DNA of 29,840 nucleotides, taken from Branchiostoma floridae (Eukaryota; Chordata; Leptocardii; Amphioxiformes; Branchiostomatidae). Where the stretch lies: NCBI RefSeq assembly GCF_000003815.2, contig NC_049990.1, positions 13,846,284-13,876,123 of the forward strand, written 5' to 3'. Under the pieces are notes generated by a model. The model was not told the origin of the DNA. It made no database searches and was given only the letters and a program-made list of their open reading frames with translations. Shown piece after piece: positions 1-10,022 of this stretch; position 1 is the first letter of the stretch; each line of letters begins with the position of its first letter. Both the position numbers and the translations under genes were made by a program.

Positions 1-202
1 CACACATACACAGACACCCACACAAACAGACACATAGACACACACACACACACAGACACACACAAACAGACACATGCAAAGGCACACACACACAGACACT
101 CACTGACACACATGTACATGTACAGACACACCCACCCAAAGACTTGCACACAGACACACACACACATACACGCACAGACATATACACAGACACACACAAA
201 AG
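1..202. repeat. CA-rich microsatellite
   Basis: An imperfect (CA)n tract with CAGACA and CACATA interruptions. It lies directly upstream of the penultimate exon of the first FAXC-like copy. A shorter CA/CAGACA tract sits at the matching place in the second copy (about 7644-7675), so it belongs to the duplicated unit. Confidence 0.9.
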
Positions 203-283
203 AAAGCCTGAAATGTTCCCTAACAGTGTATAACACAATGTGTATTATTTGCTGACACTGTTGCAAATTTTGTTGTTGTCTAG

Positions 284-1262
284 GGGTCTTGTGCGGAACA
301 GGTGGATAGACAACTTTGACCAGCTGCAGGACCTGTTTGAGTTACCGTGGGCGGTCATGTTCTTCCTGAGGTCAGTCAGGGGCAAGATTCGGCAGACCAT
401 GTGGGGTCATGGCCTTGGCCGCCACTCTAAGGACGAACAGGAAGGAATCATTGAGAAAGATCTCCGGGCCATCTCAAGTTTTCTAGGTACACTCTGTCTT
501 ACTGTTTAAGTTATTGAGAAACATTGAGAGGGTCCAGTCACTTGGATTTTTCACAGAGTGGGCAAAGCCATGTGATAACGGGCATTAACAATTAAGGGAG
601 GTCGGAGGGTATCCTCCCTTAAAAATTTTAATCTAATAACCCTCAGAAATACTATTTCCTGCATTTTTAGGAACAACTTTAATGTATAAAGCCAACAATT
701 GTTTTTGTTGCAAAATAACTAATACTCTAGCCCGCTATGCTGGCCCCAAATCAAAACGTAGGGGATGCAAATCACAGCACAGGGAATACAAATCACAGCA
801 TAGGGAATGCAAATCACAGCATATGGAATGCAAATCACAGCATAGGGAATACAAATCACAGCATAGGGAATGCAAATTACAGCATAGGGAATGCAAATCA
901 TTCATCAACAAAAAGTTGATATCAATTAAACAATTGCTTTGACCTATTGAAGTCTATTGACATGTCATTCAAATATTAGACATTTTTAGACACATACATG
1001 TATACATTTAAGGTACAACATTTTTTACTTTTGTTTTCCTTTTGCAGGTACTAAACCTTATCTGATGGGAGATGAGCCTACTGAGGTGGACGCAGCAGTG
1101 TTCGGTCAGCTGTCGGAGCTTTGTTGGGCTAACCATGACTCCTACCTACACAGGATTGTCACTGTGGACTGTCCCAACCTGCAGGCCTACTGCAGCCGTA
1201 TCAAGGACCGCTATTGGTCAGACTGGGACCAGCTGACTAAGAAAACTAAAAAGGACCAATGA
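284..1262 (+). CDS. FAXC: FAXC-like gene, copy 1, last two exons (5' part outside window)
   Basis: Two coding exons of a failed-axon-connections (FAXC) homologue, a membrane-linked protein with a GST/metaxin-type fold implicated in axon development. Exons are 284-486 (after a TCTAG acceptor, ending before GTACACTC) and 1048-1262 (after TTTTGCAG, ending in TGA). Split codons keep the frame: the first exon needs two bases from an exon to the left, and the intron between them is phase 1. The product includes [38 protein letters not shown] and [18 protein letters not shown], matching the GST C-terminal helical domain of the family. It is about 85-90% similar to copy 2. Two differences stand out: WTLPG, which copy 2 shares with human FAXC, reads WANHD here, and the C terminus is shorter (ends KKTKKDQ). 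Splice sites and frame are intact, so it is probably functional. The family call is from recall. Confidence 0.85.
758..903. repeat. 21-bp minisatellite with POU octamers, intron of FAXC copy 1
   Basis: About seven units of 21 bp, consensus AATCACAGCATAGGGAATGC plus one A. Because 21 is divisible by three, several frames stay open, which gives spurious short ORFs on both strands. Five units contain the octamer ATGCAAAT, starting at 765, 807, 828, 870 and 891; the other units have ATACAAAT. A related array lies in the same intron of copy 2. Confidence 0.9.
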
Positions 1263-3373
1263 GGATATGTTCTGTAACGTTAGTTCACCTTTATCCGTAG
1301 AGTAACCTATATCTGTTGTATACAAAAATAAGGTATTTGGGGAGCGTTAAGTCGATGGAAGGTAGTTTCACATTGCAATATTTTGAAAATGTTGATATTT
1401 GGAACCCACGTAGTTGACCTGGAGTCTCTAAATACCCAGATTTTTTTAAATACCGAATTTAGGTTACCCCTTGGATTAAGGTGACCTAGTGTTAATTGAC
1501 ATTCCAATATTTCTCTTGTAAAAAAATAGTGCCACTGGCACCATCTAATGTTTATTATTTGTATGAGTCAGTATGAAGTATTTGCTTTACAAGCAATAAT
1601 AACAAGCGTTCGTAGAACTCAACCTCCGTGAAATGGAGGTTGGAGGGTGTTTTTTATAGACATCTAGCCTTACAGTATATGATACGTCCGGTTGGCAAAA
1701 ATTCCCGGAATTCATACAGGAACTTTTTCGCGCCTATGTAATTGCATCATCCCTTTGGAGTGGATTAATTTGGGTTGAGAGATTGTCATGGTATTTGGAA
1801 TGTAGATAGCTTTTGTCATGGACTGTGAGCAAGCAAGTGACTGAGATAGCTTTGGAGATACCTTACATAATCAATTTTTTATCATGAAAATCAGGGACTA
1901 ATTTGCATGAATAATAAGGCAGTTTATAACACCTACTTCTTTTCATAATAGCAGATACTCAAAGATAAGACATGTGTAAATGACAAAGAGAGAAATCTTA
2001 GTCTAGATGAGTAGTATTTCCAATTGGTAAAAATTCCGGGAATTTACGACTATGTGCATCAAAATCAGCTTCTTAACACCAGATCAGGACGAAATGAGGT
2101 AAAGACTAGAGTTCATATTGAACTATCATGTTGATCTTCAAATTAAAGACCTTTCTTCTTATTGTATTCTGTGATTTTCTTTATCATATCCACACTTACT
2201 GATTTCAGGTCATCCAGCATTGCCTAATCTGCTGAACATGAAATATTCTGATTATGCAAATCATATCTGCATAATTTATGCCTAGCTCTTTATGTACAGC
2301 TTTAACTAACTCACACATGTTACTCAGGTCACAATTTTGACGATGAAATCATTTAGTACGTGTACTTAGAATAGTTATCATGATACTTTCACATTAATCA
2401 TGCAAATTAGGGAGTTATTTGCATAGTTGGTATCTTCTAATCTTCCACCTGCCACAAACTGCATGTTACATGTATTTGAGTCCTATCATGGAAAACACTG
2501 AATATAGATTTTCCTCATTGATTATGCAAATTACGACCATATTTGCATAAATTGCTCTTCAATATGTACATCTCTGCCAAAGATACCTGCATGCTAAATA
2601 TCATGGAAATCTGCCTTTCCTATGTTTCGTTAGGCTCCTTGGAAGACTTTGACCAGAATGTCCCTACACTTCCAGAGCAAGCTGCTAGGGGCCCAAACAT
2701 AGACCAATTATTTCTTACATCACAAGCTATCTGCCACCAAAAAATCAAGATCATAACATGTCCAGGTCAAAAGATACGAAAAATAGAAGTTCTGCTGCAA
2801 TACAAGGGTCGCACACCAGGGGGCCCAAATCGACCTTGACCTTTGTCTTCCCACATACTGAATATCACTACAATCCATCCAGAGGTTCTAGAGCTATGGT
2901 GACCACAAATATCCGGACACACAAACCGACACACCAAAAACTATTCCTTCATTTTGGAGGAAATTAGTGTTATGATTAATGTAAATGCTAGTTTTGTGGA
3001 ATATTTTGCCGACTTTTATATCTATTTTGCCGACTTTTATATCTATTTTGAGCTCTTCAAGTTATGGTGCCCACAGAGTTTGCACAGGCACATTATAGTG
3101 CAGAAATTCCTGCTGAATTTCTGGCAATCGGACGTATAATATACACTGATAGGCTAGGCCCTGAGGCGTCGCCAAGAAGTGCAAGTGGAAGTTACCCGCC
3201 AAACTGGTACATGTACTCCGCAGAGCTGCTGAAAGTAGGCCCCAGGTCGCACCACCAAGTTTACTACACAACTTCACAAGTCCTGCTCGCGCCTACTGTC
3301 AAGTTCGCGTTTCTTTTGAAGTACTTCAAAATCATTCAAACTTAGGACACTGCCGCTTCAGGGCCTTGTGAAA
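1263..3373. other. Intergenic DNA between the two FAXC-like copies
   Basis: I see no credible gene. The AT-rich part from about 1690 to 2560 looks like old repeat DNA: ATGCAAAT-type motifs recur near 1902, 2254, 2399 and 2524, often paired with a downstream ATTTGCAT, and a GGNAAAAATTCC motif occurs at about 1693 and 2027. From 2560 to 2945 the text resembles a dispersed repeat ending in CACACAAACCGACACACC. A 21-bp direct duplication (ATTTTGCCGACTTTTATATC and one more base) lies at about 3002-3044. A short hairpin, AACCTCC/GGAGGTT, lies at 1621-1641. The promoter and 5' UTR of copy 2 must lie at the right-hand end; no clear TATA box was found. Confidence 0.6.
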
Positions 3374-6300
3374 ATGTCCGAGTCCCCAGGACACGTCCAG
3401 GGATCGCTAGCTGCCCTGTACGAGTCTCTCCAGACGTCAGTCCTACAGCTGTTCACGGACCCAACCCAACTGTCCCCGGGCCAGGCTGTGCTGGTCGCCG
3501 CCTCTGCGCTGTTTGTCGGGGCGGTGGTGTGGACCTGCTGCGGTGGGCAGAGGTGGACAAAAGTCAAGCTACGGGCAGAGTTTACACCAGGTAAGGCTGC
3601 AGCTGCTGTGGCTGTGAGTTTGATAATTTGATGTCTGGACGCTAGGCGGCGTTCCTGATCAGTGGTGACTCCGCGGACACCATGAGTAAGGTGAACTAAC
3701 AACAACAACATGAACAAGAGTTCATAGACCTCATACCTCCATGAGATCCAACATTTCCATAATCCATGCATGGCGATGTTCACCTTTAGATAAATTACAC
3801 ACGTCACATGTTATAAGTATGATAAAATTCCAATTATTACAGGGCTCAAAATACTAACGTTACCTGCATTTACAAGTCAGTGCAGCAGGTGAGTGCAGGT
3901 ATTTCTGGTGTCTACCTGCACCTAACCTGCACTGGTTCATGTACTGGGTCTTTTACATTAAGTGTCATATGATGTAAGTGCATGTTGATTGTTATTGCTT
4001 ATAGCTGCATTAAATATTTGTTACCTATAAAGTAGAAAAGAAAAAAATAGCAATGGTTCCTGAACAAACTTAGTATGATCCATACTTCCGTAAATTCAGA
4101 GTGGTGGAGGTAAAATTTGTCTGGTGCAGGTAATTTTCAATGTTACCTGCACCAGTGCAGGTATGAAGAAAAAAGGATTTCGAGCCCTGCATTACTTAGG
4201 ACTCATTTTGCAACAATTATGCAAATTAAGGTCGTATCTATGTACTATTAGTATCTGTTTTTGTACACTGCCTGCCCTTTATGACATATGCAAAATGATG
4301 ATGATTAATATGTATTGAATGTATGATATGGTAAAATCAATCATTTTATGTTCCTTTCTTTATCAATTATTAATGCTATGTTTGAATAGCACTTAGTCAA
4401 TTGGAATGCCTTTGGTTTATTAAATTTTGTCAATAATTATGCAAATTAGATATGGTTGATTAGCATCCAACCATACATTATCATGTGGAATGAAATCAGT
4501 GATCTTTAGGGACTGTACGATATCTGTATAACACGGGAAGGCAAAGGTACATTTGACGAGCGGCTTGAAAATGATTTAAAAGCATTTACAGTAATTTTGC
4601 AGGTTATACAAACATCATTGTCACCCGGTCATAGTGGTGTGTACCGAAGCTCACAATCGGGTTCAGGTCCGGACTCGAGTCCAGAGATTCCAGTTTAGGT
4701 CAGCCGCTAAATTTTTCCGCATCAACACAAGCATTAAAGGTACTTGCCCAATGTGAGGTCCCCAAGCTAGCGTATCCGGCGACCGCGACCACCCCTCGAC
4801 CGGGCTGCTTGCGATAAAAAATATTGCCGAAGACAACTGCTTTTAGTGAAGTAGCCCGACAAACATCAACTAGCGCAGGTGATTTGTTATAACTTGTTTT
4901 TCTCGGGAAATTTCTCCATTTTAGAAGGTATGGGACTTTAAAACCCATACCAGGAGATAAACAAAATCACACGTTATTTTCATGGCTAATATTACTAAAG
5001 TGAACCAGTCATTTTTGCCGCGTTGCCGGATTTTGAAAGAAGTTCCCGTTGCGAGACCATGTGCTGGCCCGCTCATAGTGGTAGGACCCAATCTATTTTC
5101 GCAAACATACAGTTATTTTTGGGCCCCTTGGCTGCAGTTGATAAAGTAACATAGGTATCTAGCGTTGTTTTAGATGATACTTAAGTATACAACGAGAAAA
5201 AGATTCCCCGGTTTTCCAGAAAATCGGTTTTGGACATTCCGGTTTTAACCGGACTTGAACCGAGAGTTATAGCAAGTCCAGTTCCGGTTCGGCATACCGG
5301 TACGCACCACTACCGGTCATGCTGGTTTCACGGGTGCACATTACATGACTGGTACGTACAAGTATGATAGGTTACATGTGCAGCCTTTAATTGTTACATT
5401 ATGTGTTGATTTTATCTATTTTATCTTTGGTATTTCCCAGGAATGGTGTACCTCCATACACTGCCAGCTGTGAAGGCCATCCCATGTCTGACTCCGTTCG
5501 GTATAAAGCTGGAGACATATCTGCGTATGGCTGATATTCCGTATGAGCCCATGTATGGGAGGAGTATAGGCCCAAAGGTTTGTGTCTCTAATGCAAAAGT
5601 TAGCAGCACATTTGGTGTAACACTGAGGGAGGGTCTTTTTAGCGAATGCCCACGAACGCCCACTCTAGAGAAGTCTGCGCCGCACGAATCTCATTTTTTT
5701 TGCTTGGAATATGTCCACGTTGTGCTCCCATGCATTAATCCTGAGTTTCAAGTTAATCCATCGATCCGAAGTGAAATAAATCAAAGTTGACAATTTTCGA
5801 TCGTCTTTTTAGCGAACGCCCACTATATCCACAAAAATATCGGCCGTCGCGCAACAGCACCTACACCTACCGCCACAAACATGTTCAAGAAGGTGTTCCA
5901 TTGATGTGTACGAAGTTTCAGTGCTTTATAAGCTTTTAAAGTCCCTTTTTTGTACAAATACACGGCAAGCGGTAAAGGCCGCATGGAGCCAGTCATAAGT
6001 ATGCAAATGACCCAGAGTCCGCCATTTTGAATTTTTAGCGTTAATGTATTGAAGTATCTGCGCCATACATTTTGACCAAAAAGAGGGGACTTAAAAATCT
6101 TGTTAAGCAGGGAAACTTCGTACACATCAATGGGACACCTTCTTGAACATGTTTGTGGCGGTAGGTTTAGGTGTCGTTGCGCGACGACCGATATTTTTGT
6201 GGATATAGTGGGCGTTCGCTAAAATGACTTTGCTGGGCGTTCGCTAAAAAAACCATTGAAAATCATCAACTTTGATTTATTTCACTTCGGGTCGATGGAT

Positions 6301-9300
6301 TGACTTGAAACTCAGGATTAATGCATGGGAGCACAACGTGGACATATTCCAAGCAAAAAAAATGAGATTAGTGCAGCGCGGACTTCTCCAGAGTGGGCAT
6401 TTGTGGGCATTCGCTAAAAAGACTATGCGTAACACTAATGAATGTAAGGTCACAATGAATTAGATAGATTATATACATTAGTACCCGCTAATCAAGTTTT
6501 GACAGAAAAATTAAAGCTATGTAGCTATACCCTTGTATGTATTGTATATCTGAAGTTGACGTGGTGCCAAAGTTTGTGGACGTTATGTGACTGTATTATT
6601 TTTATGAATTTATTTTTCACACCTTAACATGATGCAAGGAAAAACTTGATGCAAGTGGATCTTACTTTAATTTGTTGTTATTCCATCATTGATTATCAGC
6701 ATACGGGAAAAAAGTATTATCAATAGTTAAGTTGAACAGAATCCCTGGCACTGCCAGTGGACTACACGTGCACCCTGCTGTAGTGATTGCACAAACAAAG
6801 AGTTGTGTGGCCCAGGGCTATGCCGTATGCACCATCTGGTGTGTGAGGGACTTTAACTTAACAATTATGGTACGTGTCCAATGTAGGGAGGGGTTCCTCA
6901 GAGAGAGCAACAATACCCTGTCATGAATGAGTGGGTGAGTGAGTGTCATTATGTACAATGTACTTGTGTTTTACAATCTCTGCTGTCTAGGGCTGTTTGG
7001 GCTCCTCCATTTTTGGCAGGGGCTTAGCCAGTTGTTGGGTTCAAGCTTTGAGGGTGATGTAGTCAGGCTAGTACCCATTGGAAATTACCAATTAAAGATC
7101 AAGCAAATGGCAAATAACTTTGCATTTTCAGGGTAAAGTCCCGTGGATAGAGTACAACGGTGAAGCCATGGGAGACTCTGGTCTCATCATGGAGTTCCTG
7201 AACAGGGAGAAAGGTGTGGACCTGAACCGGAGCCTGAGTGATGCAGACAAGGCTGTCGGCAGGGCCTTCACTAAGATGGTGGAGGAGAACACATACTGGT
7301 ACGAGGGCTGTTGACAATAACAACAGTTTCTATGTATACACTTAACCACAGGTAGACTTTTATGCTTCATTCAGTGTGGAGCCCTGAGCGGGCTCCGAAC
7401 CCACGGATTTGTAAGGGTGGATTGCCCGATACCACAGGGTAATCTCTCGATACAGGTGTTGCTATGGACTGGTCATGGTGTATATTTGTCGTTGGGTCCT
7501 GTGTTGTTTAACTCTGAGTTAAGAAACATGTGGTACCTCACGGGCCAAACCCAAATTTAGCCTAGGTAGAACATCAAAAAAATTAGAGGGAGGGAAGCAA
7601 AACTTCTTGCATTGAATGATCCTAAACAAGAAATTTACAATTGCACACACACACAGACACACACACAGTCATACATAAATTGAAGCTTGAAATGTTGCCT
7701 GACAGTGTAAAAAATGTGTAATAATTGCTGACACAAAAGTTTTTTTGTGTAGGGGTATGGCCTGGAACAGGTGGATTGACAACTTTGACAACCTGCACGA
7801 CCTGTTCGAGGTTTCAAAGACGGTCATGTTCTTCCTGAGGCCATTCAAGGGCCGGCTCCAGCAGACCATGTGGGCTCATGGAATCGGCCGCCACTCGAAG
7901 GTGGATCTGGAGGGCATCATTGAGAAAGATCTCCGGGCCATCTCAACTTTTCTCGGTACACTCTGGCTTACTTTTTTTTATATAATGATATATATTATAT
8001 TTTATTTATTTGCAAATTCATGCCCGAAGGCTAGTTGCAAGGGTACAGACAGTAAAAATTAAAAAGTGTCTATTCTAAACAGCTATCTATATACATGATT
8101 CTACATTGTTACTTACATTGTAAGTAACTGGGAGGTTTGACTTCTTCTTTGGAGGCAGTGGCTGATGAAAAGTCCCACGTCTTTAATGATTAGTGATTTC
8201 TGTGATTTTAACAGATTCATTTTGGAGTTTTTTGGAGGTCTTAACCAATTGGAGAAAAGTTGGAAATATTGTATTGATTGTGTGGAAAAGGTTGTTTCTT
8301 TCATCCTCATATATATAATGGGGGCAGTTACATATAAAATGTATTTCATCTTACACTGCATCCGTCGCACAGTATTTTCACAATCTATCTTGAACTGTCA
8401 ACTTATAGAAATGTTGCATAGTTTTCACCAGAATGTTTTAAAGTGTATATTGGGGCATCGTGGTGTCACAAAGCTATATGTTAAGCAATGCAGGCATGAG
8501 CACTGTAGCGAGGTCTGACAGAATCCTTCAACTGAATGTTTTTTAAGGCCTGTAACACCAGAAACACAGCGACTATATCCTGCATTTTGAGAGCCAACTA
8601 TCATTACCTTAGTGTGTTACATTAAACTACAGGAAAGCCCCCTATTTTGACTTTGACTTTATTCAGATCCACTTTTGAGCACTAGAAACACACTTTCAGG
8701 CCCAAAACCACAGCATATGGGGGACACAAATGACAGTTTAGGGGATACAAATTACAGCAGATGGGAGATTAATAATTGTGAAGGGGATACAAATCACAGC
8801 ATAGGGGATACAAATCACAGCAGACAGGATACAAATCATAGCATAGGGGATACAAATCACGGCAGATACAATTCACGGCAAATGAGATACAAAACACAGA
8901 ATAGGGGGTACAAAACACAGCATAGGGATAGGAAGTTAAAAGAAGAGTAGAAGCTTCTTTATCCTTATTTGCTTAATAAATGTAAAAATTGTTGGTAATT
9001 GAATGGTATACACCTCACCTTGTTATGGGAACACTATGATTGTTATGCTATTTTCCAGCTATACCCAAGAGATTTTAGGGACACCCTTCAGTACTGGCTT
9101 AGTGCTCTCCCTAATTCAAAACTTCCTATTAATTGACACTGTTAAAGGGAGGGACACTTGGACAGCCATAATTTCCATGAAATTAGCATGACTGAGGGCA
9201 GTAATGCACCTTAGACAATTTCAGACCATTTTGGTACATACATGTATAGAATGCAACAGTCTTTGGTTATTCCCTTGTCCAGGCACTAAACCTTATCTGA

Positions 9301-9533
9301 TGGGAGATGAGCCTACTGAGGTGGATGCAGCAGTGTTCGGTCAGCTGTCCGAGCTATTGTGGACGTTGCCCGGCTCCTACCTACACAGGATTGTCACTGT
9401 GGACTGTCCCAACCTGCAGGCATACTGCAGCCGTATCAAGGACCGCTATTGGCCAGACTGGGACCAACTGACTAAAAATGCTAAAAAGACCAAAGAGGAC
9501 ATGTCTTTGTATTCCGAAATTTTCAGTATGTAA
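3374..9533 (+). CDS. FAXC: FAXC-like gene, copy 2, complete (5 exons)
   Basis: Complete failed-axon-connections homologue of 324 aa. Exons: 3374-3590, 5441-5577, 7132-7298, 7753-7955 and 9283-9533. All introns are GT-AG and split codons join in frame; the total of 975 bp is divisible by three. The start is the ATG at 3374 (AAAATGTCC). Exon 1 encodes an N-terminal hydrophobic segment (VLVAASALFVGAVVW, about residues 40-54), probably a membrane anchor. Exon 2 starts the thioredoxin-like domain (LTPFGIKLETYLRMADIPYE). Exon 3 has GKVPWIEYNGE and DSGLIMEFLN. Exons 4 and 5 give the GST C-terminal domain ([23 protein letters not shown]-like [28 protein letters not shown]). Human FAXC is about 409 aa; this copy lacks most of the acidic tail. 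Exons 4 and 5 are closely matched by copy 1, so this is a tandem duplicate. Introns 1 and 2 are crowded with transposons; the foldback at 5625 begins only about 50 bp after the exon 2 donor. Exact biochemical role unknown. Confidence 0.9.
3840..4189. mobile_element. hAT-like MITE, FAXC copy 2 intron 1
   Basis: A 350-bp element with imperfect inverted ends: CAGGGCTCAAAATACT at the left and, read from the other strand, CAGGGCTCGAAATCCT at the right. CAGGG...CCCTG ends are typical of hAT elements. The subterminal parts carry many ACCTGCAC/GTGCAGGT motifs on both strands, as expected for transposase binding sites. It has no coding capacity. No clean 8-bp target duplication was found (flanks AATTATTA and CATTACTT), so the insertion is old or the ends are slightly misplaced. 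Confidence 0.65.
4633..5312. mobile_element. hAT-like non-autonomous element with 8-bp target duplication
   Basis: The ends are inverted repeats (AGTGGTGTGTACCG at the left; CGGTACGCACCACT at the right). They are flanked by a perfect 8-bp direct repeat CCGGTCAT (4625-4632 and 5313-5320), the hAT target-site length. Subterminal GGTTCAGGTCCGGAC-type motifs recur near both ends. No transposase similarity is seen inside, so it depends on a relative elsewhere. Confidence 0.7.
5625..6428. mobile_element. 804-bp foldback element with ~300-bp inverted arms
   Basis: Left arm (about 5632-5925) and right arm (about 6110-6424) are long imperfect inverted repeats around a ~180-bp centre. An 8-bp direct repeat, GTAACACT (5617-5624 and 6429-6436), flanks it and fits a hAT-type target duplication. 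The motif TAGCGAAYGCCCA occurs at the tips and again inside each arm (near 5640, 5810, 6209, 6235 and 6405), like a repeated transposase binding site. Short ORFs within it are by-products of the palindrome. It sits in intron 2 of FAXC copy 2. Confidence 0.8.
6692..6862 (+). mobile_element. 5'-truncated SINE copy (tail only)
   Basis: Matches the 3' half of the full SINE at 14108-14400. Shared blocks include CAGCATWCGGGAAA, CCAGTGGACTA, CCCTGCTGTAGTGATTGC, TGTGTGGCCCAGGGCTA and the terminal CTTTAACTTAAC or GTTTAACTTAAC. The tRNA-like head is missing, the usual 5' truncation of retroposed copies. It lies in intron 2 of FAXC copy 2. Confidence 0.75.
7644..7675. repeat. Short CA microsatellite
   Basis: CA/CAGACA repeats just upstream of exon 4 of FAXC copy 2, in the same relative position as the longer tract at 1-202. 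Confidence 0.8.
8705..8936. repeat. 21-bp minisatellite, intron 4 of FAXC copy 2
   Basis: About ten degenerate units related to the array at 758-903 (consensus AAATCACAGCATAGGGGATAC). Units here read ATACAAAT or close variants; none has the perfect octamer ATGCAAAT. The shared position and sequence show that the minisatellite predates the gene duplication and then changed in length and base content. Confidence 0.85.
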
Positions 9534-9571
9534 AATTTTTGACAAACTTTAAGAAAAAAACTCACACCTTA

Positions 9572-9958
9572 GGCCACACCAATTTAATTTCATGGTTCTC
9601 GGATTTTTTTCAGAAAAATGTTGGGGCGGCGGTCGAAAAAAAAGAAACTTTGCAAAAAGTCTGTGGTGAACTTATATAACACAAGAAAACAAGGTTAGTA
9701 GTCAAGTTTTCAGCTTTTCATGGCATGATTTATCCACTGAATCTCTTCCTTTAATTTTATACAACTGTTTTAATCATGTGACTGCAAATAAGCGCTCTGA
9801 TTGGTTTATCAGCAGTATGTGCCCCTGGAATGGGGTTTTTGAAAGGTCTGCAATATAGCAAAACCTATATTATTTTTCATGGGACTAAATTTTTTTTTCC
9901 AAATTTGAAAGAAATAGGTTAGGAAATCAGCGAACCAACAAATTAAATTGGTGTGGCC
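9572..9958. mobile_element. PIF/Harbinger-type MITE downstream of FAXC copy 2
   Basis: A 387-bp element with inverted ends GGCCACACCAATTTAATTT (left) and AAATTAAATTGGTGTGGCC (right), each directly flanked by TTA. A 3-bp TWA duplication and GG-starting ends are typical of PIF/Harbinger. It has no coding sequence. It begins about 40 bp after the stop codon and ends before the AATAAA at 10017, so it may be transcribed in the 3' UTR. Confidence 0.8.
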
Positions 9959-10016
9959 TTAGATAATAGTAAATGTTGGGTGTATGATAGTTTATGTATG
10001 AATATTGGGATGAAGC

Positions 10017-10022
10017 AATAAA
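10017..10022 (+). promoter_or_regulatory. Candidate polyadenylation signal of FAXC copy 2
   Basis: First AATAAA after the FAXC stop, about 480 bp downstream and beyond the Harbinger MITE. Other AATAAA hexamers occur near 10290 and 10811, so the true end is uncertain. Confidence 0.35.

Noticed and set aside
719-942. Short repetitive proteins in three frames on both strands
   Set aside because: They follow directly from the 21-bp minisatellite, which is a multiple of three and so leaves several frames open.
3358-3807. 149-aa minus-strand open frame over FAXC exon 1
   Set aside because: It is antisense to a well-supported coding exon with proper splice sites and has no family resemblance.
5823-6125. 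100-aa minus-strand open frame
   Set aside because: It lies within the inverted arm and centre of the foldback element, with no recognisable protein features.
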